From assembly GCA_964618075.1 (NCBI GenBank), contig CAZTZO010000039.1:1-10278 (forward strand): a stretch of 10,278 nt of DNA, written 5' to 3'. How positions within the stretch are numbered: the stretch's first letter is position 1; the number at the start of each line of letters is the position of its first letter. Positions 1 to 5,254 of this stretch are shown here, in pieces. The translations under genes and the position numbers were made by a program. This DNA is from CAYTMY01 sp964618075 (lineage in GTDB: Bacteria > Bacillota > Clostridia > Eubacteriales > Anaerofustaceae). The notes under the pieces were generated by a model, which worked only from the letters and a program-made list of their open reading frames with translations, was not told the origin of the DNA and ran no database searches.

Positions 1-342
1 CTTCCTTCTCTTTCAAGACTTAAGGATAAGGGTATAGGCGAAGGCAAAACAAGAGGAGACCATGCGAACACGATGAACCAGCTCTTTGCGGCTTACGCAA
101 GAGGTAAAGACGCAAACGAACTCAAGGTCATTTTGGGCGAAGCAGCTCTTACTGATATAGATAAGCTTTATGCTAAATTTGCGGACGAGTTCGAAAGAGA
201 ATATGTCTCGCAAGGGTACGATTCCGACAGAAGCATAGAAGAAACGCTCAACCTTGGCTGGAAGCTGCTCGGTATTTTGCCAAGAGCGGAGCTAAAGAGA
301 ATCAAAGACGAATATCTGGATACTTACTACGGCAAGTTCTGA
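1..342 (+). CDS. atpB: V-type ATP synthase subunit B, C-terminal part (5' end outside window)
   Basis: The reading frame is open from base 1 and encodes the last 113 residues of the non-catalytic nucleotide-binding subunit B of the V/A-type ATPase (ntpB in enterococcal naming). Subunit B alternates with subunit A in the hexameric head on the cytoplasmic side of the membrane. Seen in the sequence: the first residues, LPSLSRLKDKGIGEGKTR, are the family's conserved segment at the start of the C-terminal helical domain. They are followed by NQLFAAYARGKDANEL, ILGEAALTDIDKLYAKFADEFE and a typical tail, RSIEETLNLGWKLLGILPRAELKRIK. The family is about 460 residues, so roughly three quarters, including the P-loop-like domain, lies upstream. 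The stop is 15 nt before subunit D, the usual B-D order of these operons. An internal ATG at 73 is not the true start, because conserved family sequence continues upstream of it. Confidence 0.96.
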   Translation, partial: LPSLSRLKDKGIGEGKTRGDHANTMNQLFAAYARGKDANELKVILGEAALTDIDKLYAKFADEFEREYVSQGYDSDRSIEETLNLGWKLLGILPRAELKRIKDEYLDTYYGKF

Positions 343-350
343 AAGGGGTG
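343..350 (+). promoter_or_regulatory. Ribosome binding site deciding the TTG start of atpD
   Basis: AAAGGGGTG lies directly after the atpB stop, with 7 nt to the TTG at 358. No ATG or GTG is available in frame nearby that would keep the conserved N-terminus, so this site supports the TTG start of subunit D. Confidence 0.7.
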
Positions 351-357
351 AACATAA

Positions 358-1008
358 TTGGCTAATACACAAGTCAATCCTACCCGAATGGAGCTGACGA
401 GGCTCAAGAAAAAGCTTGTTACGGCGGTAAGAGGACACAAGCTTCTTAAGGACAAGCGCGACGAGCTTATGCGACAGTTCCTTGATGCGGTGCGCGAGAA
501 CAAGGCTCTGAGAGAAAAGGTTGAAAAGGGAATAACCAACGCAAACAAAAACTTCGTGCTCGCACGTGCAAACGTTGCCGAGGAAGTTATCTCAACGGCA
601 TTTATGTCACCGAAGCAGGAGATATATCTCGAAGTCGACGAGAAGAATGTTATGAGCGTGGAAATCCCCGTTTATCATTATTCAACGAGAACCTCAGATG
701 CGAACGACGTATATTCCTACGGCCTTGCGTTTACTTCAAGCGATCTTGACGACGCCGTAAAAAGTCTGGCGGATATCCTTCCCGAAATGCTTAAGCTGGC
801 GGAGCGCGAAAAAGCTTGTCAGCTGATGGCCTCTGAAATAGAAAAGACAAGAAGAAGAGTTAACGCATTGGAGCACGTTATGATCCCNNNNNNNNNNTAC
901 ATCACCATGAAGCTCGATGAAAACGAGCGTTCAACTCAAATTCGACTTATGAAGGTCAAGGATATGATGCTTGCAGAAGCACACGGGTATAATAAAGACA
1001 AAGAATAG
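358..1008 (+). CDS. atpD: V-type ATP synthase subunit D (central rotor stalk), contains a 10-N gap
   Basis: Subunit D (ntpD) forms the long coiled-coil axle of the V/A-type ATPase. It couples rotation of the membrane ring to catalysis in the A/B head. Seen: an N-terminal helix with the family motif NPTRMELTRLKKKL and RGHKLLKDKRDELM (residues 7-40), a central variable region, and a C-terminal helix with RRVNALEHVMIP followed by YITMKLDENERS and RLMKVKDMM. That is the antiparallel coiled-coil layout of the family, whose usual length is about 205-220 residues. The TTG start is chosen from the upstream ribosome binding site and the conserved N-terminus. Ten Ns at 888-897 lie in the C-terminal helix. 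The frame is kept across them, but family members normally have about seven residues between the IP and the YI, whereas the gap allows only three, so some bases are probably missing. It follows atpB by 15 nt and is the last gene before a strong terminator. Confidence 0.95.
   Translation: MANTQVNPTRMELTRLKKKLVTAVRGHKLLKDKRDELMRQFLDAVRENKALREKVEKGITNANKNFVLARANVAEEVISTAFMSPKQEIYLEVDEKNVMSVEIPVYHYSTRTSDANDVYSYGLAFTSSDLDDAVKSLADILPEMLKLAEREKACQLMASEIEKTRRRVNALEHVMIXXXXYITMKLDENERSTQIRLMKVKDMMLAEAHGYNKDKE
888..897. other. Assembly gap, 10 N, inside atpD
   Basis: A run of 10 unknown bases. The flanks are not duplicated. Reading continues in frame on both sides, so the true insert length should equal 10 plus a multiple of 3. 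Confidence 0.98.
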
Positions 1009-1016
1009 ATTCTTTA

Positions 1017-1060
1017 GTACGGGTATATACTTACTTAGGTATATGCCCGTGCTTTTTATT
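1017..1060 (+). terminator. Intrinsic terminator of the V-ATPase operon
   Basis: A 14-bp stem pairs 1017-1030 (GTACGGGTATATAC) with 1039-1052 (GTATATGCCCGTGC). It includes two G-T pairs, has an 8-base loop, and is followed at once by TTTTT and further AT-rich sequence. It starts 9 nt after the atpD stop, so subunit D appears to be the last gene of the ATPase transcript. Confidence 0.93.
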
Positions 1061-1085
1061 AAATATATTTAATATATTATTAAAA

Positions 1086-1115
1086 TGTGAGAAACTGCTT
1101 ATTTAATGCTATAAT
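1086..1115 (+). promoter_or_regulatory. Candidate sigma-A promoter, extended -10, for the XpaC-like gene
   Basis: A perfect TATAAT at 1110-1115 is preceded by TG one base upstream (TGCTATAAT), an extended -10 element. The -35 region around 1086-1091 (TGTGAG) matches the consensus poorly, which extended -10 promoters tolerate. The surrounding 1053-1120 stretch is very AT-rich. Transcription would start near 1122, giving a short leader of about 18 nt that begins just before the AAGGAGT ribosome binding site at 1124-1130. Confidence 0.65.
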
Positions 1116-1139
1116 TGTTTTTTAAGGAGTCTAATTGCG

Positions 1140-2189
1140 ATGGGATCGAGAAAAGTCTATAATTTCAATAATATTGTAATAAAGAGCTTAAATGCGTCGG
1201 AATCGGATATGAGTACGCCTTCAAATCGTCAGGGTTTAGGAATGCTACCCGGTATATTTTTATTCTACTTCTTTTTTAACAGTCCGGTAGTGTTTTTCTT
1301 TGGTATCATTAGCCTTGTGATATTTTCGATAATAAGGAAAGCAAGCGTTGTAAGAACCGATCGTATAAGAAAGTATCTGTCGGTGATGAGACAAAAGCGC
1401 AATTGGACGGCTTCGGAAATAGCTTCGTATGTAGGAGTAAGCCAGGATCAGGCAATACGAGATCTGACAATACTTTTTAATGAGGGTATTGTAAAGCTTG
1501 AGCCGGAAAGCTATGCGTACGAATACGACCCTTCTTTTATAAAGAAGCAAAACTATGTAAATGAGAATAAATTTTCATTCAACGTGGAAAAGGATGAAAA
1601 AAGCCGCAAGACCGATAAAACAAACAGCGTTAAAAAAGCAGCGGACAACGATGAAAAAAAATATGAACAGGGCTTAAAAAGACCGGCTGCGGGCACGCAG
1701 AATGAACAATTGTTCAACCAGGTCTTTGAGTATATAAAGAAAATAAGAAAAGCCAATGACAGAATTCCCGATAAACAGTTTACGCAGGAAATAAACGAAA
1801 TAGAAAAAATCGCCACTCAAATATACGAAGGAGCAATGCAGCATCCAGAGGTGATGAGCGATATGAAAAAATTTGTCACATATTATCTACCCACGACTCT
1901 TAAGCTTTTGGAATCGTATGCGGATTTAAATGAGAGAAGCATAGTAACGCCGACTATGGATGAGACTATGAACAATATACGCTCTGCACTATCGGATATC
2001 AAAGCAGCCTTTTACAAAATGTACGAAAACATATTCAGCTATACCTCGATGGATATTTCCTCGGAAATAGGCGCATTGGAAAATGTTTTGGCATCTGAAG
2101 GTCTTTTAAATGACGGTCTGACATTAAAAACAGACGAGATAGATAAAGCCAGCGAAGAGGAGGAAGTCCATACCGGTGGCACGAATTAG
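1140..2189 (+). CDS. Membrane-anchored XpaC-like (Halogen_Hydrol family) protein with predicted winged-helix segment
   Basis: A 349-residue protein. Seen: a strongly hydrophobic stretch at residues 34-66, broken by an Asn-Ser-Pro turn near 47-49. It looks like a two-helix membrane hairpin with both ends in the cytoplasm. Residues 72-122 (RTDRIRKYL, then WTASEIASYVGVSQDQAIRDL and NEGIVKLE) read as a winged-helix-like segment. A Lys/Asp/Glu-rich linker follows at 138-186. The C-terminal helical domain (about 187-325) contains KKFVTYYLPTTLKLLESYADL and MDISSEIGALENVLASEGL, the hallmarks of the XpaC / '5-bromo-4-chloroindolyl phosphate hydrolysis' family (Pfam Halogen_Hydrol). The tail is acidic. 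The start has AAGGAGT with a 9-nt spacer. The gene is flanked by terminators and has its own promoter, so it is probably monocistronic. Family members often sit beside TelA-type toxic-anion genes; none is seen here. The name comes from an indirect phenotype, so the biochemical role is unknown. Family assignment is fairly sure; DNA binding is inference only. Confidence 0.8.
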   Translation: MGSRKVYNFNNIVIKSLNASESDMSTPSNRQGLGMLPGIFLFYFFFNSPVVFFFGIISLVIFSIIRKASVVRTDRIRKYLSVMRQKRNWTASEIASYVGVSQDQAIRDLTILFNEGIVKLEPESYAYEYDPSFIKKQNYVNENKFSFNVEKDEKSRKTDKTNSVKKAADNDEKKYEQGLKRPAAGTQNEQLFNQVFEYIKKIRKANDRIPDKQFTQEINEIEKIATQIYEGAMQHPEVMSDMKKFVTYYLPTTLKLLESYADLNERSIVTPTMDETMNNIRSALSDIKAAFYKMYENIFSYTSMDISSEIGALENVLASEGLLNDGLTLKTDEIDKASEEEEVHTGGTN

Positions 2190-2221
2190 CCGTATAGTCG
2201 AAAAAAGTTAAAAAATATGCA

Positions 2222-2249
2222 AAAAACCTCTTGTCATAAAGAGGTTTTT
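2222..2249 (+). terminator. Intrinsic terminator after the XpaC-like gene, possibly bidirectional
   Basis: An 11-bp perfect inverted repeat pairs AAAAACCTCTT (2222-2232) with AAGAGGTTTTT (2239-2249), with a 6-base loop. The right arm ends in five T, and the left arm supplies the equivalent tract on the other strand. It lies 32 nt after the stop codon and separates this gene from the S10 promoter region. Confidence 0.9.
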
Positions 2250-2258
2250 CATGTATTA

Positions 2259-2288
2259 TTGAAAAGCTGCGAGCAAGCAGCGCATATT
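2259..2288 (+). promoter_or_regulatory. Candidate promoter of the S10-spc operon
   Basis: TTGAAA (2259-2264, 5 of 6 to the -35 consensus) and CATATT (2283-2288, 4 of 6 to the -10) are separated by 18 bp. Transcription would start near 2295, about 190 nt before rpsJ. It is the best -35/-10 pair I can see between the upstream terminator and rpsJ. The spacer contains a perfect dyad, GCTGC-6 nt-GCAGC (2266-2281). In Bacillus subtilis the S10 promoter also lies roughly 200 nt upstream of rpsJ, which fits, but the -10 match is weak. Confidence 0.45.
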
Positions 2289-2294
2289 TTTGTG

Positions 2295-2484
2295 TTGTTT
2301 TGCAGCGGTAAATGCGATGAAGCGAGAGGTTGCCGTCCGTATGCGGCGGGTAATTTTCGCAGAGTAAGTTTCCATCAAAGAATGGGGCGGAAAACGGGAA
2401 AATTGTGCGAATTTTTGAAAAGGTGTTAATGGAACACCCGGCACAATGTTCGATGTTTAAACCGTCAGGTAACAGGAGGTTTAA
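2295..2484 (+). promoter_or_regulatory. Putative structured 5' leader RNA of the S10 operon
   Basis: This 190-nt non-coding stretch lies between the candidate promoter and rpsJ. I can pair by eye: a hairpin 2322-2360 (GCGAGAG with TTTTCGC closing an inner CCGTCCG/CGGCGG stem-loop); a small stem CCAT/ATGG (2372-2375 with 2382-2385); a nested hairpin with ATTGTGC/GCACAAT (2402-2408 with 2441-2447) enclosing GGTGTT/AACACC (2422-2427 with 2433-2438); and TTTAAACC/GGTTTAAA (2456-2463 with 2478-2485) covering the start region of rpsJ. Ribosomal protein operons are often controlled by a product, such as L4 in Escherichia coli, binding the leader. Whether this one is so controlled, and by which protein, is inference. 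Confidence 0.5.
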
Positions 2485-2790
2485 ATGGCAGCTCAGAAAA
2501 TGAGGATCAGACTTAAGGCATTCGATCACCAAGTCATGGATCGGTCGGCGGCAAAGATCGTCGAGACCGCAAAGAGAAGCGGAGCCGAGGTAAGCGGCCC
2601 TATCCCTCTCCCGACGGAGAAGGAAGTAGTCACAATACTTCGTGCGGTACACAAGTACAAGGATTCCAGGGAACAGTTTGAAATGAGAACACACAAAAGG
2701 CTCATTGAAATAACGAATCCCACGCAGGAAACCATAAACGCTCTTATGCATCTCGATTTACCGGCAGGCGTAGATATAGAGATCAAATAG
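2485..2790 (+). CDS. rpsJ: 30S ribosomal protein S10
   Basis: S10 is a small protein of the 30S head. It is also known as NusE, the partner of NusB and NusG in transcription antitermination and transcription-translation coupling. Seen: 101 residues opening with MRIRLKAFDHQVMDRSA, then SGPIPLPT, HKYKDSREQFEMRTHKRLI and a C-terminal LPAGVDIEIK, all family signatures; the usual length is 101-104. The ATG follows AGGAGGT with only 4 nt between them, and that ribosome binding site lies partly inside an inverted repeat with upstream leader sequence. It is the first gene of the S10 cluster. The gap to rplC is 53 nt, the widest in the cluster. Confidence 0.98.
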   Translation: MAAQKMRIRLKAFDHQVMDRSAAKIVETAKRSGAEVSGPIPLPTEKEVVTILRAVHKYKDSREQFEMRTHKRLIEITNPTQETINALMHLDLPAGVDIEIK

Positions 2791-2810
2791 CAGAAAGTCA
2801 AAAAAATTAT

Positions 2811-2826
2811 GACCGCACAAGCGGTC
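2811..2826 (+). other. Perfect hairpin between rpsJ and rplC
   Basis: GACCGC (2811-2816) and GCGGTC (2821-2826) form a 6-bp GC-rich stem with an ACAA tetraloop, 7 nt before the GGAGGA ribosome binding site of rplC. No T-tract follows, so it is not an intrinsic terminator on this strand. It may affect translation of rplC or protect the mRNA. Confidence 0.5.
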
Positions 2827-2843
2827 CGCTAATGGAGGAAAGA

Positions 2844-3473
2844 ATGAAAAAGGCTATTATAGCTAAAAAGGTGGGAATGACTCAGATATTCAATTCCACA
2901 GGCGAAATAGTACCGGTAACGGTTCTTCAGGCAGGTCCCTGCAAGGTAGTGCAGATAAAGACAGCGCAAAAAGAAGGATATGATTCCATTCAGATATCGT
3001 TCGGTACTGTAAAAGAAAAAAACATAACCAAGCCCATGGCGGGACATTACGCAAATGCGAACGTCCCCGTAGGAAGAAATCTCAAGGAATTCAGACTTGA
3101 AAACGCTGAATACGCACTCGGTGATGAGGTCAAAGCCGACATATTCGCTCAGGGCGATAAAGTCGACGTTCACGGTGTGAGCAAGGGTAAAGGTTTTCAG
3201 GGTACGATCAAAAGACACGGTATGCACAGAGGCCCGATGGCGCACGGTTCAAAATATCACAGAGCCGTAGGTTCTATGGGAAGCTCCTCATATCCGGGAA
3301 GAGTATTCAAAGGCAAAAACATGCCGGGACACATGGGCAGTGTGAACTGTACGGTTCAAAACCTTACGATAGTTAAGGTAGACGCCGAAAACGATATGCT
3401 CCTTATAAAAGGTGCGATCCCCGGTTCAAACGGTTCTGTTGTATATATCACGGACACCGTGAAAGGGCAGTAG
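2844..3473 (+). CDS. rplC: 50S ribosomal protein L3
   Basis: L3 is a primary assembly protein of the 50S subunit; its long loop reaches toward the peptidyl transferase centre. Seen: 209 residues with the N-terminal KKVGMTQIF, and the central signature SKGKGFQGTIKRHGMHRG followed by HRAVGSMG and RVFKGKNMPGHMG at about residues 113-165. The family is usually 205-215 residues. Two in-frame ATGs exist, at 2832 and 2844. The second is chosen because GGAGGA at 2834-2839 sits just upstream of it, and because L3 proteins typically begin MKKAI. Choosing 2832 would put the ribosome binding site inside the gene. It is 12 nt upstream of rplD. Confidence 0.98.
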   Translation: MKKAIIAKKVGMTQIFNSTGEIVPVTVLQAGPCKVVQIKTAQKEGYDSIQISFGTVKEKNITKPMAGHYANANVPVGRNLKEFRLENAEYALGDEVKADIFAQGDKVDVHGVSKGKGFQGTIKRHGMHRGPMAHGSKYHRAVGSMGSSSYPGRVFKGKNMPGHMGSVNCTVQNLTIVKVDAENDMLLIKGAIPGSNGSVVYITDTVKGQ

Positions 3474-3485
3474 GGAGGAACGCAG

Positions 3486-4103
3486 ATGAAAGCTGATGTT
3501 TATAACATTGAAGGTAAAGTAGTCGGCAGCGTTGAGCTTAAGGACGATATATTCGCCATAGAGCCAAACGAAGCAGCCGTACATCAGACAGTTGTCGCGT
3601 ATTTGGCAAATCAGCGTCAGGGTACGCAGAGCGCCAAAACTCGCGCAGAGGTTTCCGGAGGAGGAAAAAAACCCTGGAGACAAAAAGGAACGGGCAGAGC
3701 AAGAGTCGGTTCGTCGAGAAATCCTGTATGGCATCACGGCGGCGTCGCATTCGCGCCCAAGCCCAGAGATTATTCTCAGCAGGTAAACAAAAAAGTGAGA
3801 AGACTCGCCATGAAGAGTGTTTTCTCTGCAAAGGCTGTAGATAAAGAGCTTTATATACTAGACGAGCTTAAGTTCGAAGAGCCTAAAACAAAATCGATGA
3901 TAAAGGTTTTGGATAACCTCAACATCAAAAAGACATTGGTGATTATCGACGAAACAGATATCAACGTTGTCAAGTCGGTAAGCAATATACCAAATACAAG
4001 CTGTGCCGTAGTCGGAGCGCTGAGCGTGTACGATATGCTCAAGTACGACAATATGCTCCTTACAAAAGCATCGCTTGAAAAAATACAGGAGGTATATTCG
4101 TAA
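3486..4103 (+). CDS. rplD: 50S ribosomal protein L4
   Basis: L4 binds 23S rRNA early in 50S assembly and its extended loop lines the peptide exit tunnel. Seen: 205 residues. The extended loop appears at about 45-95 with TRAEVSGGGKKPWRQKGTGR and the following ARVGS, then a globular C-terminal domain with LVIIDETD. Family length is 200-210. The ATG is preceded by GGGAGGAA. In gamma-proteobacteria L4 is the autogenous repressor of the S10 operon, acting on the leader. Whether it plays that part here cannot be read from the sequence, but it is one candidate ligand for the leader upstream of rpsJ. Its stop codon directly abuts the rplW start. Confidence 0.98.
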   Translation: MKADVYNIEGKVVGSVELKDDIFAIEPNEAAVHQTVVAYLANQRQGTQSAKTRAEVSGGGKKPWRQKGTGRARVGSSRNPVWHHGGVAFAPKPRDYSQQVNKKVRRLAMKSVFSAKAVDKELYILDELKFEEPKTKSMIKVLDNLNIKKTLVIIDETDINVVKSVSNIPNTSCAVVGALSVYDMLKYDNMLLTKASLEKIQEVYS

Positions 4104-4391
4104 ATGCAGCCTCATGATATTTTGATTAAACCGATCATAACGGAGCGTTCAATGACGCAGGCGGCCGCGAAAAGATATACTTTTAAAGTAGCGAAGGACG
4201 CAAATAAATACCAGATCAAAGATGCGGTCGAAAAGATATTCGAAGTTAAGGTTCTCAGAGTCAACACCATAAACATGAACGGAAAGCTCAAAAGAATGGG
4301 CAGAACTCAGGGAAAGAGAGCCGACTGGAAAAAAGCTGTCGTAACGGTATCCGCTGACAGCAAAGAGATTAAATTCTTTGAAGGCATGTAA
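4104..4391 (+). CDS. rplW: 50S ribosomal protein L23
   Basis: L23 sits at the exit of the nascent peptide tunnel, where signal recognition particle and trigger factor dock. Seen: 95 residues with DILIKPIITERSM, KYTFKV-like RYTFKVAKDANKYQIKDAVE, and the family's central loop rich in basic residues (GKLKRMGRTQGKRADWKKA). Usual length is 92-100. The ATG follows the rplD TAA with no intervening base. Its AGGAGGT (4087-4093) lies inside the rplD coding end, so translation of the two is probably coupled. Confidence 0.97.
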   Translation: MQPHDILIKPIITERSMTQAAAKRYTFKVAKDANKYQIKDAVEKIFEVKVLRVNTINMNGKLKRMGRTQGKRADWKKAVVTVSADSKEIKFFEGM

Positions 4392-4408
4392 GAAGGAGGC
4401 AAATAATA

Positions 4409-5239
4409 ATGGGAATCAAAAAGTATAAACCGACTTCTCCCGGTATGAGAGGAATGACGGTTTCCACTTTTGAAGAAGTAACAAAGACGACTCCGGAAAA
4501 AGGCCTTGTTTCGAAAAAGAATGCGATGGCGGGCAGAAACAATACCGGAAGAATAACGGTACGTCACCGCGGCGGCGGAGTTAAAAAGAAATACAGAATC
4601 ATAGATTTCAAACGAAATAAAGACGGAATACCCGCAAAAGTAAATGCTATCGAATATGACCCGAACAGAAGCGCATACATCGCTCTGTTGTTCTACAAGG
4701 ACGGCGAAAAAGCGTACATACTCGCTCCGGTAGGTATGAACGTGGGCGATGAGATAGTAAGCGGCAAAGACGCCGATATCAGAGTAGGAAACGCACTTCC
4801 TATGGAAAATATCCCTGTAGGTACCATTATCCACAACATAGAGATGAAGGCAGGCAAGGGCGCTCAAATGGCAAGAAGCGCAGGCGCATTCGTTCAGCTC
4901 ATGGCAAAGGACGGGGATTATGTGACGCTCAGACTTCCTTCGGGAGAGATGAGAATGGTTCGCAAGGAATGCAGAGCAACGATAGGTCAGGTCGGAAACT
5001 TAGACCATGAAAATATCAATTACGGTAAAGCAGGAAGAATAAGACACATAGGCTTCAGACCTACCGTAAGAGGTTCTGTCATGAACCCGAACGACCACCC
5101 GCACGGCGGCGGCGAAGGCAAAGCTCCTGTCGGACGAAGCGGACCGTGTACTCCTTGGGGTAAACCTGCACTCGGCTATAAAACGAGAAAGAAAAACAAT
5201 CCTTCCGACAAGTACATTGTAAGAAGAAGAAACAAATAA
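4409..5239 (+). CDS. rplB: 50S ribosomal protein L2
   Basis: L2 is among the most conserved ribosomal proteins. It is needed for subunit association and sits close to the peptidyl transferase centre. Seen: 276 residues (family 273-278), with an N-terminal basic extension, ITVRHRGGGVKKKYR at 49-63, GTIIHNIEMKAGKGAQ at 138-153, and the C-terminal RGSVMNPNDHPHGGGEG at 221-237. The last contains the histidines around 230-232 that correspond to the functionally important His of Escherichia coli L2. The very basic tail VRRRNK is typical. AAGGAGG is 9 nt before the ATG. Confidence 0.98.
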   Translation: MGIKKYKPTSPGMRGMTVSTFEEVTKTTPEKGLVSKKNAMAGRNNTGRITVRHRGGGVKKKYRIIDFKRNKDGIPAKVNAIEYDPNRSAYIALLFYKDGEKAYILAPVGMNVGDEIVSGKDADIRVGNALPMENIPVGTIIHNIEMKAGKGAQMARSAGAFVQLMAKDGDYVTLRLPSGEMRMVRKECRATIGQVGNLDHENINYGKAGRIRHIGFRPTVRGSVMNPNDHPHGGGEGKAPVGRSGPCTPWGKPALGYKTRKKNNPSDKYIVRRRNK

Positions 5240-5254
5240 AGAGGTAGTTGGAAT

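Noticed and set aside
1061..1080. AATATATTTAATATATTATT region as an origin-like AT-rich element
   Set aside because: It is short, lacks DnaA-box-like repeats, and lies between a terminator and a promoter where AT-rich DNA is expected.
2217..2429. Plus-strand 70-codon frame between the XpaC-like gene and rpsJ
   Set aside because: It begins in the terminator hairpin, has no ribosome binding site, and covers the candidate promoter and leader; the RNA pairing explains the sequence better.
2035..2751. Long open frame on the minus strand (238 codons) across the end of the XpaC-like gene, the leader and rpsJ
   Set aside because: It is antisense to two well-supported genes, resembles no family I recognise, and crosses the terminator hairpin and the promoter region.
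2811..2826. Hairpin before rplC as an intrinsic terminator or attenuator
   Set aside because: No T-tract follows on the plus strand, and termination here would cut off the rest of the operon; kept only as a possible regulatory hairpin.
4307..4867. Minus-strand open frame of 186 codons opposite rplW and rplB
   Set aside because: A shadow of highly expressed ribosomal genes with a biased codon pattern; its translation is low-complexity and unlike any family I recognise.
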